Assembly: GCA_946811695.1 (NCBI GenBank)
Contig: OX328123.1
Location: 123,077,929-123,141,928, forward strand
Reading direction: 5' to 3'
Origin: Gonocerus acuteangulatus
Lineage: Eukaryota > Arthropoda > Insecta > Hemiptera > Coreidae
DNA: 64,000 nt
Part shown: in pieces, positions 46,962 through 58,054 of the stretch
How positions within the stretch are numbered: position 1 is the first letter of the stretch
Layout: each line of letters starts with the position of its first letter
Position numbers and translations under genes: made by a program
Notes under the pieces: generated by a model
The model's database searches: none
What the model was told of the DNA's origin: nothing
The model's input: the letters and a program-made list of their open reading frames with translations, nothing else

Positions 46962-47710
46962 TTTTTCAAAACCAGTTGGCTCTGCAGTTTTAATTAACCA
47001 AGAAATTCATATTTTTTCAGTAAATAAAATTTCTTCCATATTTACAGCTGAAATTCTCGCTATAGAGAAGGCTCTCAATGCCGTTGCACACAGGGGTAAT
47101 TCGGTCATCATCTTTTCAGACTCTTTATCCGCTCTAATGGCCATAAGTAACAATTATTCTAAACATCCATTGGCCGTTAGAGTAATTGAAGCTCATGATT
47201 GCCTTCAGAGAAATGTTAATTTTGTGTGGATTCCAAGTCATTGTGGAATACCCCAAAATGAAAAAGTTGATCAGGCTGCAAAAGTAGCTACTACTGAAGG
47301 AGTAGCATTTTACCAGGTACCAAGGAATGACGTCGTTTCTTATATTAAAAGTCAAATCAAATCGTCCTGGATTTCTAAATGGTATAATATCAGAGAAAAC
47401 AAATTAAGGAAAATAAAGGCTTACCCTGTGCCCTGGAGGACTTCGTCTATAGTGGAAAATAGGAGAGAAGAGGTGGTCCTTGCTCGGCTCAGGATAGGCC
47501 ACATACGATCTAATGTCGAGGAACGAAGCACCAGAGTTTGGTGTCATAATTTCCATCAAACATACCTTCACTGAATGCCGTGCCCACGAGAATGAAAGGT
47601 CTCTATTTGAGCTCACGGGTAATTTGAGTGAAGATATGGGTAAAAACCCGACTAACATCAAAAATGTATTTAATTTTTTAGAATACACACAACTCCTAAA
47701 TAAACTATGA
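46962..47710 (+). pseudogene. I-superfamily LINE, RNase H and C-terminus, 5-prime truncated
   Basis: The frame (within 46897-47574) begins inside RNase H with PVGSAVLINQE. It carries FTAEILAIEKAL (catalytic E), FSDSLSALMAI (D), WIPSHCG (H) and VDQAAK (D), then the characteristic RREEVVLARLRIGH. A frame change near 47515 breaks the chain; the C-terminal part, HTFTECRAHENE to LEYTQLLNKL, continues at 47513-47710. One cysteine of the usual zinc knuckle cannot be recovered. The first RNase H acidic residue (in TDGS) is missing through truncation. Confidence 0.82.
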
Positions 47711-48236
47711 TTGTTGTGGCACATGGTCCGGGGTGTAAGTAAACCAAAACCTGGCTATGTGCAACAAACAGAAATCATTGCTCAAGGTACTTAAATTTAC
47801 TATCAACAAATATTTAAATTAAGTAACATAAGTTTAAAAATTCTGGATTTTGGAGACATAAAGGCTTAATAAAAGCTATTACAACCATACATTTATAAAA
47901 TAAAATTCTATACTTTGTTTAACATCTGTGGCGTTAATATCCTAAAAGATTGGTACGCCTTAAGAAACAAAAAAAAAAAAAAAAAAAAGTACTATTGTAA
48001 AATAACATATATTTCTATATTTCTTAAGAGAGTAATAAATAGGTTAGCAAACATAGGAAAAACAAAAGCCACCATATTATCTCTTAAATTTATCAATAAA
48101 ACAATACCACCGATGCTCAAATATCGCAAAAATAAGATATAAATAAATTAGTAAAAGAGCGGGTAACAAAATCCTACAGCTCCAAGCTTGGCGATTATAG
48201 CCTGGATGTCGGCTAAAAAAAAAACAAGAAAAAAAG
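47711..48236. other. LINE 3-prime flank and spacer
   Basis: Probably LINE 3-prime UTR to about 47810, then AT-rich sequence with an A20-type run at 47969-47988. CCTGGATGTCGGCT with a following A run (48200-48225) resembles the tail start of the tRNA SINE at 41358-41540 and may be a broken copy. Confidence 0.4.
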
Positions 48237-48246
48237 CAAGAAGTTG

Positions 48247-48342
48247 GGTTTCCACGTGGTCTAGTGGCTAACGAGAAGGATTCTCATGCGAGATAGGCGA
48301 GTTGGAGTCCCGCCTGCAGTAGATTGAGTTATAATTAATAAC
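48247..48342 (+). mobile_element. Short tRNA-derived SINE or tRNA retropseudogene with target duplication
   Basis: The A box TGGTCTAGTGGCT and a decayed B box (GAGTTGGAGTCCCGCC) sit at tRNA spacing within about 75 bp. CAAGAAGTTG occurs just before (48237-48246) and just after (48343-48352), a 10-bp target duplication. The body is only about 20 bp. The A box is identical to that of the SINE at 41358-41540, so the head may come from the same tRNA type. Confidence 0.68.
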
Positions 48343-48352
48343 CAAGAAGTTG

Positions 48353-49759
48353 ATTTCCCATAAGATTAATTCAGTCAATCAACCAATTACAAAATGACAA
48401 AATGAGTTGAAAAAAGCTTTCATATTTTTGATTTTTATTCATCAAAAATATGATAATATGCATACTGATCTATATAAATTTCAATACGCTTGGACTTGAG
48501 GATGTATATAAAAGAATTAACTGATGGAACAGTTTTGAAATTTTCGTATTTGTTTCAAAGGAAAGTTTAAACAATTTCATTTCATAAAGAGAACGGTAGC
48601 TGAAATTTTAAGTTTCTATTCTAAGCTTTCTTAATCACACCAAAATATGATAAGATGTGGTATGATGATCGGTAGGATAATTGGCAACATCCCAACCGTA
48701 AAATGTGAAAATCTGGGCTGTTAATTTAAGAATAAAAAATAAAAATAAATTGAAAATTAAATCGATGACGGCGAATACCGTCCTACGGCATTTTACCGTT
48801 ATGTTTATTATTAATTGATTTAGGGGGACTTTTTATTCGCGGTTTTTTGTCCTTGAAATATATGTATATATTTCCCGCGTTTTTTCTTAGAATGTTTTTC
48901 TTTGCGTTTCCTCTAGGGAAAGCATCCGCCACGAACAAGAAGATGATACGATCTCAGTAAAGTTCTCTGCAAAACAGACAATGCATATGCAAATTAAATA
49001 TTTACCCGGTAGAAAGCTGCAAGAAGAGCCTGTAAGGTAGGAACCTCTTTGGCGTCCCCTTAAATTCGTAAGAATTAGCCTTGGGACCGGCGAAGGAATC
49101 CCCAGGGACCTGTGGCGGTATTTCTGAAACCGCCCCTTCCCGCTTAAATCCGGGCGAGAATCTTGACATTTCCATTTCGAGCTCGGCTCACAAAACATGC
49201 ATTCTTAACCAGCTACTTCGGGAAACAAATAAAAATACTTGTGTTCCTTTTGTCGTGAACAATTCCCTTAGTGTTCTTAAATCTAGCACCACGAATAAAA
49301 TCAATGTACTAAGATTAAACACCTCTAATGTTTTAAATTGGATTTAATTGTAAAATTAAGATAAAAAAAAAACTTCCACAATGACCTCCATATTCCATTT
49401 ATCTAACCCTTATAAAATAAATTATATCAAAAATTTCATTCAAAATTACACGGCCGTCCTAATTTTTTAATAAACTCTTTAACTTCAAAATCAAATCCCA
49501 AATAACCCCGTTCGCCGACTGAAGCGTAACTGGCCTAGAGACCAGCTCCAGGAGTACTTCATCCTGATTTTAATCTTTCTGCCTTATGGGTACTGCAACT
49601 ACCCCCTGTGGCTGTACTGGCCCCTTGTGGCTTCCCTCCTCAGTAGATCCAGAGATATTAACATTTATCATTTTACTTGAAATCATTTCAATGAAATGTA
49701 TTTTTTCATTGTTGTAAGGTCTGAATAAATAAATGAAAAAAAGAAAAAATATATTAGTA
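48353..49759. other. AT-rich stretch, possible retroelement 3-prime tail at the end
   Basis: No gene supported. The sequence 49560-49755 ends TGTAAGGTCTGAATAAATAA and an A-rich run, resembling a polyadenylated retroelement end just before copy B3, but no coding part was recognised. Confidence 0.35.
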
Positions 49760-50807
49760 AAAAGTCCGTCACGCAGGAGCTGCATAACTAAGCACTTTCC
49801 TCAGAATTTGGGTAGTGTAGACTGCTTTCCAGAACAATTTGCTTAAAATATCTTACATAAATAAAATAAAAACATGAATAGTTCTCTTTTAAATTTGTAA
49901 TGAGTAACTGATCAATTATTAATTTGCTTCCAGAGTTATGTTTACACATGGTACCTACTACACTACGTAATAAATACAAAAACCTGATATTATCGTATTT
50001 TGATCTAACGCAGGAACAGGTTACAGTCCCTCTAGATACAAAGCGCTCCTTGCGGCGGCTTAGAGAACCTACGTCTGGCGGGCTTTTCTATTGAAATATA
50101 TTACAAAGTAAACCCCCGCTTTCCGATTGACCGATTCAGCTCATTTTTACAACACTTCTTTCTCATGAGTTACCCACGACGTATACCGCGTTTCGTTTCA
50201 ATACAGCAGAAATTACGACCGGTATGAGTTTATTAGGAATTTGGGTCCGGAGTAACCCCCCCCCCCTTCTAATGAACCGATTTAGTTTATTTTTACAACA
50301 CATATTTACCTGTAGATTAATACTACGAATACCGAGTTTCGTCGAAATATACCAAAAATCACGGCTGGTAGTGGCGAATTGGTAGTGTGGGTCCGGAGTA
50401 AACCCCCCCTCCTAATGAACCGAAACTGTGGATTACCACTACGAATACCGAGTTTCGTCGAAATATACCAAAAATCACGGCTGGTAGTGGCGAATTGGTA
50501 TTGTGGGTCCGGAGTAAACCCCCCCCCCCCTCCTAATGAACCGATTTAGTTCATTTTTATATCTCACCTTTCTCTCTATATTACCACTACGAATACCAAG
50601 TTTCGTTGAAATATAACAAATATTACGCCTGACATGGTCAAATTAGTGTTTTGGGCTCGGGGTAAACCCCCCCTTCCGGTGGACCGACTTTGGTGGTTAA
50701 CGAACTCGTTCAATCGTTTGCTAATTGAATGCTATATACCAAGTTTCGTGACGAAAAAACAAAAACTCTGGCCGCTATCGTGTTAACAGACATATATATA
50801 TATATAT
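49760..50807 (+). mobile_element. Helentron-like family B, copy B3 (5-prime part, split by the R2-clade element)
   Basis: It starts AGTCCGTCACGCAGGAGCTG and TAAGCACTTTCCTC, then the body and core units (50180-50680). One about 118-bp core unit is duplicated almost exactly at 50345-50530 (both contain ATCACGGCTGGTAGTGG). Next come CGTTAAC-type text, CAGACATATATATA, and the start of the (TA)n tract. It is cut inside the TA tract at 50807 and continues at 56968. Confidence 0.8.
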
Positions 50808-51285
50808 ATTTTATTTTTCTTTATTAGGAGATACAATCCACTTCAAATTTAATAATACACTGTATACGATATATACATAGTCAACTTAACAATTGGGCGT
50901 CTCCTTCACCCTCGTTACTTGGGCTTGAAAACATCAAGCCCAGTTCCTGTGAGACCTTAGTTCAAATACGTACACATCAGTTTCATCAGTACCTTATTTA
51001 AAACTAATAAGAAATAAAAACAAAAAAAAACATAACTATATAACAACTAACAAAAAACAACTATAAAGCAAAAAAATACAATAATAAGAAAAAGTTACAG
51101 ACTTTAATACGCTTATACTTCACCCACTAGACCAGAGCTACTATACTCGTGGAGGTTATCATAGTGCAGCCAAACATAGTCCACGCTCAAATATACATCA
51201 AATTAAAAAGATAAAAAAAAAAATAAAAAAACATATATACACTAAATGAATAATAATAATAAAAAATAAAAACCCCAGGCGATCC

Positions 51286-54246
51286 TCAACGGCCCGCCAC
51301 GGCGAGGAGTGTCCTCCATCGACTGAAGATGATGCAGGAGCCCTTTAATACCCGCAAGGTAATGCTTCTTAGCACCCCCATCGAGACACTAAGCTGCCTT
51401 AAACTATTGGCAGAAGCACCGCTCCACACACCCCTCCAGCTCAATGTACAGGACGTTACCTCCACGTCGGTCACAGGCACGCCAAACATTCGGCCCACTG
51501 CTAAACGGACACCAAGTCTCCCATACTTGCGACACTTCGCCCGGTGCAGAGAATTCAGATCAGAGGTGTTCCCATTAACAATCTGTGCGTCCACAATAGT
51601 CACTTTACCCCCTTTTGCCACTATTATATCAGGCTTCCATCGCCGGCCATCAGCTCTCAGGGTTTTTTTCAATGTGAACTTCGTACCCCCTTCCGGCTAA
51701 GGCTTCCGCCAGTACATCCACCACAGTATCGTGCCTCAAACAACGACCTCCCCGTGAAACGTAGCACTGCTGAACAGCATGAGTGCCGGTCTCATCCTCA
51801 AGGCAACCCGCCCTGCAAGTAAGAATCCGGCCCTCACGCCGGCCTCTTGTTCTCACGGTGGTCGGAAGGGCATTTATGTGAGTACGAACATACTGGACGA
51901 AGTCCCACCCACAAGTGGTTCCAGCTCCATCATTGAGCCAATGTGTCGAGGCCTTACTAGCGGAAGATTCTTTCAACCCTGCTCCGTCGTTGGACGAAAA
52001 GAGCCTCTCTGCCCACCAGCGCTTTCTAATTTCAGGGCACCAAGATTCTTCATGAACTAAGCCCTGCCTGGCCAGGGCCTCCCTCGCTTTCCGCAGACTT
52101 TTGGTCATGTCCTCCGAACCATAAGCCGCCCTAGCCGCGGCTAGACCAGACCGCTCCATCCTAGACAGACGGCCTATCGTCAGAGCCGGAACCAGGACGC
52201 CCATGCATGGAACACCCAAGCCTCCGTCCGCGCACGAAGCATGGAAATATCCAACAGGTATATCCTTTGGCAATGTTAGCCACCTCCTCACCGCTGCTCT
52301 AACCTTTATATCCAACTTCCTTAATGCTTCGCGGGAGGAGCCACCAAGTACCAGCTTGTGCACATAACTTGGAAGAAGGTGATACCTAAGGGCGGTCAAC
52401 CTCTGCTGCGGCTTGAGGGGTGCATTCCCAATTCTTAAAAGGGCCCTTCTAATTTTCTCATCAGGCCTCTCGGTTCCATGGTTCCTATAGGTGGCTCCGA
52501 GGTACTTAACGGAGTCGTGGTACTGCATTTGCCTCACCGGGGCTCCACCAACGGTAAACAGTGCGTCTTCAACTACCTTGACCCTTGTCACACGCCCAGC
52601 CGGTACCAACGAAAGGGCACAGCACTTACCAGGACTAAGCTCCATCCCCAGTTTGGCGATGGCTGCCCCAACCGCTGCAAGTGCACCCCGCATGCCAGCC
52701 ACCGAGGACGCTACCAGGACCAAGTCATCGGCAAAGGCTAGATAGTTAATCCTCACTCCGTCCAGAGTATATCCCACCTGGCTTGGAACCGCCTGGAGGA
52801 CCCAATCCATCGCAAGATTGAAGAGGCACGGAGACAAAGGATCCTCCTGCCTAATCCCCCTCCCGCTTACAACTGGGCCCATCCACCTCCGACCATCGGT
52901 AATCTGGGTAAACCCTTCACCGTACACCCCCATCACGTATTCAACGAATCCTGATGGTAGGCCTTTGCGGATCATGGCGGCTCGTAGAGCTGAGTGACTA
53001 ATACTATCGAAAGCCTTAGCAATGTCCAGGAAGGCCAAGTGCACCTCACGGCGACAACGACGAGCCTCCCTGAGCACCGTATCCAGGACTACACTGTTCT
53101 CCGCAGTTCCGTCGGCTGCTATGAACGCCCTCTGGCCTGTCTCCTGGAGATCCAAAGCTCTCAGACGCGCAGCCAATATCTTGTGAAGTTGTCTGAGAGC
53201 TACAGACGCCACGGTTATAGGTCTGTAATCGCCAGGCGTCTCTGGAAGCTTAATCTTGGGGATAAAGACAGTCCTTGCACCGATCATTTGAGGAATAAAT
53301 CTGCCCCCTAATAAATACAGGTTATAAAAAACCGCACGTGCCTTAGGTGGGACGGACTCCCAATCAGACGCTCGTAGTCCATCAGGACCTGTTGCAGAGG
53401 ATCTGTCTATCTTATTACCCTGGATCTCCTCTACTTCGACAGGCGTCCATAGAGTGGTGATCTCCATAGCTCCCGGTGGCAATCCTTCCTGATCAAATGG
53501 CCGAGAGGGACTTTCCATTACCGGCCGCCAGTAGTTTTCCATTTCGTCCAACGAATGCCTGCGCTCTAGAGGACCTCCTTCCAATATATCCCTTACTGCC
53601 CTGCTCCTATTAGACTGCCACCGTTTTTGTATGCGTACTCTAACTGACGGCGCTGTCTCGCATTAAATGGAAGGGGTCGTGGGCCCCCAGGCTGTCCACC
53701 TCTCTCGAATGAGGTATTACCCCATTCGGGAAAGCGCGCCTGGAGCCACTCGCACAGTCGGTCCGTGACATCGAGCCCTCCTCTGGCTTCCTCGACTAGT
53801 GACGCAAGATTTATATCATGGCCACGAAGGCCGCTCGCCTGCTCTGCAGCCACGTCACAAAAAAGGTCCCTACCACTTGGACCGAACACCTCTACCACTT
53901 GCGCAGGCTGTCGAAGCTCCTCTCTATTCCACTCATTTATTGCCTGACGTAGGAATTCCCGATATCGTGGAGTAAGCCTCATACGTTGCGTTGCCCCAGC
54001 TGTTCTATCAAGCAGGCCATGTACTAGGTTTTCATTATTCACAACGAGGCCCCTTGATCTATACTCAGCTTCACGCCGTGATAGAAGACGCAACTCTTCC
54101 TCACTCCAGCGGGGCATCCTAGGAGGACGGATTGCTCTATTGTGGACTTCCGGGTGGGCACGCGTTACGTGCTGACCTAGACCTCTATGATTCCTGAACC
54201 CCCGACCACAGGTTCTACACATTCGTATCTCGAAGTTAAAATCCAT
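51286..54246 (-). pseudogene. ORF2: zinc finger, Myb-like, reverse transcriptase and restriction-like endonuclease
   Basis: The ATG at 54246 lies inside the end of ORF1. Residues 10-31 form a C2H2 finger (C10, C13, H26, H31) and 41-60 a Myb-like segment with RWSEEELRLLSR, the N-terminal layout of R2-type proteins. The frame breaks near 53630 and resumes one frame over with RWQSNRSRAVRDIL. The RT (51650-53584) holds FLDIAKAFDS, GIRQEDPLSP (the family norm is RQGDPLSP, so G is replaced by E) and FADDLVL. The CX3CX7HX4C motif CRAGCLEDETGTHAVQQC follows. A second break at an A7 run (51663-51669) separates the endonuclease, KPDIIVAKGGKVTIVDAQIV, with the PD and downstream D intact. Expected length about 986 residues, normal for the clade. 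The nearest clade (R2 versus R4/NeSL/Utopia) needs a tree. Confidence 0.88.
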
Positions 54247-55993
54247 AATCAGTCCTTTCACGAATGCGTCCGAGGGCAGCTTGATACGTGGGACAGACCC
54301 TGCTACTAGCAATATGCATGGTGTCCCTAAGACCTGCTCTCTTACAGTTTGGACAACAAGGAGGGTCACTATTTTTGGTGCACTCTATATAACAATGCCC
54401 ACTCTCTCCGCAGTGGCCACAAGTGTGAACTTTCTGTGTACACGTTCTCGAAATATGACCAAACCTCTGACACTTGTAGCATCTGCTAGTTTCAACATGG
54501 TCTCCCACCACGCAAAAGTTGCTGCCGAGGTATACCCCACCGGCTTTTAGCAGTAAGGCCCTCAGTCGAGGGTTAACTTCTAAAATCAAATTACAAGACT
54601 CACTTGACTTCCGGCCCGTTCTATATAACAGTTTAACCTCGGAGTTGAGACCCACTTCACCACCGAAGTTTTGCCTCCGCATACATTCTATTAGGGTAGG
54701 CAGGTCTAGGTTCTTACCCTCCACGGTCCTCGGGGCGTGGCGTACTATAACCCTGGGTTTCAGCATTGGCCTTTCTTTAATATTAACCCTCAATGCGAGG
54801 AGATCAACATCACCCAGGATTCTTCGCCTATCCTCTCCCCGCCCGGTTTCTATTATGATTTCTCCGCTCCTAGTCTTAATGACTCTCCGGAACTGGAGGC
54901 CTTTTCTTGATGGGTCGAGGGCTTTCAGCACATCCTTTTTTAACTGTTCTAAATCTTTATAGTGGCTATTAATCTTGGGCTCAATGTACACCGTGCCACC
55001 CGGTCTCTGTGGGATACGATCCTCTGATCCTACTACCCCAGAAGGGGGATGGTTTTTCATGGCCACTGAAGAAAAAGAGGCCCTTGGGCTGCAGACCTCA
55101 CTCCCTTCTTCGATCAACCCCCCAGCATCAAAGTTCCGAGCCACCCCAGACCCACCAGCGGCCAAGCACGATGTCACCGGAGTAGCGGAGACCATCCTTT
55201 CACTTCCCTTGGAATCAATCGCCCCCCTAGTAGCCTCCAATCGAGGATCGACCAGACCTGCCACCAGGTAGACGAAAGCCTCCAGGTACTTCCTAATCAC
55301 AGCCTCCGATTCACCAGACACCAGCCCGAGGAGCTCATCCTTAAGCTGCACAGCTCGGGCCCGACTATCCCTCCAATCGAAAGAAGAGTCAGGACCAGAC
55401 GCCTGAATCCTGTCAATCACCAGAGAGTGCGCGGGCGAAGTGCCGGAATAGGGAATGTCATCCGAACGCTTTTGTACATTAGATCCCTCCCCGTTAGACT
55501 CCGATAAGCTAAGAGACATTCTCCTGATCTCCTCATCTATATCTCCTTCAGTAATTGCTTTGCGAGGACTTCCCAAGTCCTTGTTAGGGGTCACAGAGGA
55601 CACATTCGATAACTTAAATTTCCTTGGGGACTCAATAGCACCTTTATTACTACAGGAGGCACCCTGCCTAGGAGGACTATTAACACCTACCTTCACGGGA
55701 CTTGAAACAATAGGACTATTAAACGCTGGACTTCTGTCCTTCACAGTTCCTACAGCCGACTTAGATGTGGCTTGCTTCCCTTCCTTAGTTTGGCCTGTCT
55801 TACTCTTGTCCTTCCTATCCATCTTTACTACTCCAACCCCTGGACTCTGTTTATTAACCATCTCCCTATTACTCTTCGTTGTCCTCCTCTGTTCATGAGG
55901 AGATGACCTGTCAGTAGATAAACGGCCAGTCCTGACCGAGTCAGCAGTCATCTTTCTAGTCTGCATTATAAAATAATATTTGCTAACAATCAA
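54236..55993 (-). CDS. ORF1: gag-like protein with three zinc knuckles (585 aa)
   Basis: The N-terminal about 300 residues are rich in Ser, Lys and Arg and probably disordered. The middle (about 330-470) holds a conserved-looking segment with KVLKALDPSRKGLQFRRV-type text, typical of LINE gag proteins. Three knuckles follow: CYKCQRFGHISRTC (505-518), CGHCGESGHCYIEC (525-538) and a longer one ending MHIASSRVC (547-567). Such proteins bind element RNA. The stop overlaps the ORF2 start in ATGGATTTTAA (54246-54236), suggesting termination-reinitiation or frameshifting for ORF2. The frame is intact. The start could also be the second methionine (residue 10). A gag of this type is expected with APE-bearing LINEs such as R1 or Jockey, not with an R2-type ORF2. 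Confidence 0.9.
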   Translation of the reverse strand: MIVSKYYFIMQTRKMTADSVRTGRLSTDRSSPHEQRRTTKSNREMVNKQSPGVGVVKMDRKDKSKTGQTKEGKQATSKSAVGTVKDRSPAFNSPIVSSPVKVGVNSPPRQGASCSNKGAIESPRKFKLSNVSSVTPNKDLGSPRKAITEGDIDEEIRRMSLSLSESNGEGSNVQKRSDDIPYSGTSPAHSLVIDRIQASGPDSSFDWRDSRARAVQLKDELLGLVSGESEAVIRKYLEAFVYLVAGLVDPRLEATRGAIDSKGSERMVSATPVTSCLAAGGSGVARNFDAGGLIEEGSEVCSPRASFSSVAMKNHPPSGVVGSEDRIPQRPGGTVYIEPKINSHYKDLEQLKKDVLKALDPSRKGLQFRRVIKTRSGEIIIETGRGEDRRRILGDVDLLALRVNIKERPMLKPRVIVRHAPRTVEGKNLDLPTLIECMRRQNFGGEVGLNSEVKLLYRTGRKSSESCNLILEVNPRLRALLLKAGGVYLGSNFCVVGDHVETSRCYKCQRFGHISRTCTQKVHTCGHCGESGHCYIECTKNSDPPCCPNCKRAGLRDTMHIASSRVCPTYQAALGRIRERTDYGF

Positions 55994-56961
55994 TAACTAA
56001 ATATCACAAGAAATATATTAAACACAGCTTTCCAATCAAGATCGTTCTCATCAAATAAGGATAAACAAACCAATGTACGTTAAAAAAAAAACAACAAAAA
56101 AAAACAAAACACCATTTATTAAGAATCAACAAATAGAAGAATATATAAATATAAAATAATAACAAACACAACAGGTACACACTGTTATTAGATTAAAACA
56201 GGGCGCTACATATTCCACATACCAAATTAATAATATAAAATTAAATAAGGTTTAACAAATATCACAGACTAGATCACAGATTAGCAATTAAAAGACAAAC
56301 AAGAAAAAACAACCAAGCGACTGAACCATAGCCTATTAACAATTAACAAACTAATACCTTAACAAAAATAACAACAAGAAAACCTTCCGCACCTTCAAAC
56401 AAAAGAGCTCTGAAGAATAGCAGATGAAGTGCTTGGGATGGTCTCCAGCAACAAGTCAAGCAACAAAATTATAACCTATGTACAACTTAAACTAGTCACT
56501 ACAACTATATTGTAATCATAGAGAAGTCCTCCAGCTACCAGTTTTCGACGATGCTGAAGATGTATTCAAAAAGAAGGCTCCGTAGTCCTCCACCAGCAAG
56601 CTAAGTCCGAGAAGATGACACAGTGCCGTGCCAGTTGTCAGTGATAAGATAACGGCCAGTGGCTAGTCAGCTGGGCAGTGTTAAGGCAGGAGGTAAGGTG
56701 GGGATGATATGAAGCTACGTCACTCCTGACCTGCTAAGTCTGCTCCTGCTGGCTCTTATCTCTAGCTTCTATAGGAAAACTTCGAGATCTTTCCTCACTC
56801 ACAGCTTCGAAATACTTCGTCCGATTGTCACCAAATTTACCACTACTGCTCCTTAATAGCAATGCAACAAACTGTTAAAGTCTCATCCAAAAGCACCATG
56901 GAAAACCTAGTCTGAGACGGATTGATCCAGAGAGCGACATGAACCCATCCGTGACTTGCCA

Positions 56962-56967
<6 letters not shown>

Positions 56968-57039
<72 letters not shown>

Positions 57040-57165
57040 AATTTTAACGGGGGTCATTTTCGGTGTCTACTAGGTAGGATCGATAAAGATTTGAAGACAT
57101 TTTTCAAAAATTCCGTCATGAGTCCAACCTCAATAGCTACTTTCCTTCGGAGGAAAGTGCTAAAA
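56968..57165 (+). mobile_element. Helentron-like family B, copy B3 (3-prime part)
   Basis: It resumes with (TA)n (56968-57013) followed by a (GA)n tract to 57039. Then come AAATTTTAACGGGGGTCATT, GGTGTCTACTAGGTAGGATC and the 3-prime hairpin CTTTCCTTCGGAGGAAAG with GTGCTAAAA ending at 57165. The order and sequence match the equivalent part of B1 in reverse complement. Confidence 0.8.
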
Positions 57166-57544
57166 GAAAACATTAATTTCGATTTCATATTCTCGTGCCA
57201 AAGCGGATTTATTTTTTGGTGAAATCAACAACATGGGTCATGCTCACCGTTGAACAAAAAGAGGGATTTAAATAACATAATGCATGGATCCTATTTGAAC
57301 TATACGAATTGATATTGTTGCAATAAGGATTTATTATGGGAAGGATTAAGTGTATTTGAAAGAAATATTAATTAGAATTTCTTAAGTGACTAAGACCGAC
57401 ACCCCCTCGACGTAGCTGAAAGAGAGGCAACCTCGGATTCACGAGACTACACACGATTTATGAGGATTTTTAAAAATGTTATGGACAGTTCTTGAGAGGA
57501 GCCGTGGCCGCCACAATTAATTCAAGATGTTAGTTACGTACATA
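57166..57544. other. Spacer, nothing recognised
   Basis: Non-coding by inspection. Confidence 0.35.
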
Positions 57545-57850
57545 TATTTCATTATATAAACCGGTCTGTTTCATAAAATTCATTAAATTGTTCATTCCTG
57601 CTTTGGTATTCCCTACGTAATACTTCATCAATTGTTGATGAAATATCACAAGTTCTCCTTTGAAGTTCGTAATATCTGCACTCTACCAATATAAGCCTAA
57701 CAAGTAGTTCCACAGGCGTTGCAGTAAGTTGGTGGGTCTTTCGACATTAATTGCATGTGTAAGCCTTGTTTGGCCAATTATGAGGCGTGTAACCAACCCT
57801 TCCCTTCTAGTTGCGCTTATTGACATATTCCTGGAAAATGTGGATGTCAT
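57545..57850 (-). pseudogene. I-superfamily LINE, C-terminal end fragment
   Basis: On the minus strand REGLVTRLIIGQTRLTHAIN (about 57757-57820) matches the conserved segment after RNase H in the window's other LINEs. YCNACGTTC, LVRLILVECRYY and MKQTGLYNEI follow in changing frames, the remains of the zinc knuckle and C-terminus. At least three frame changes make it a relic. It is 5-prime truncated, and no poly-A tail is obvious. Confidence 0.65.
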
Positions 57851-58054
57851 GATTTATCTTAGCTTCTTTTCTCTAATTTTCCGCCAATCCCCACCCCAGG
57901 AAGAGCGAATTTTCTACACTGAGCAAATTAGGTCTTATGCATCTACTCAATTTATGCTCGAACCTCGAACAGCCAATGTTTCATAAACATCTGCTATTTC
58001 GTCCCTCTTACTCCGCAACGACTAGGTATCCTTTTGAACCTGACTTAAGTATTA

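Larger units (their letters stand above)
50808..56964 (-). mobile_element. R2-clade non-LTR retrotransposon with two ORFs, inserted in (TA)n
   Basis: Transcribed on the minus strand. The 5-prime end begins CAGTGGCAAGTCACGG directly against TA repeats, followed by an about 970-bp 5-prime UTR, gag-like ORF1 (54236-55993), ORF2 with a C2H2 finger, RT and restriction-like endonuclease (51286-54246), and a 3-prime UTR of about 470 bp. The UTR has a hairpin (GGGCTTG / CAAGCCC at 50920-50942) and ends in an A/T-rich tail at about 50808. Both flanks are TA repeat belonging to the two halves of copy B3, so the element sits inside that microsatellite. The 6.16-kb length and 5-prime UTR suggest a full-length copy. 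ORF2 has two frameshifts, so it is probably inactive unless these are base-calling errors in homopolymers. Confidence 0.9.
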
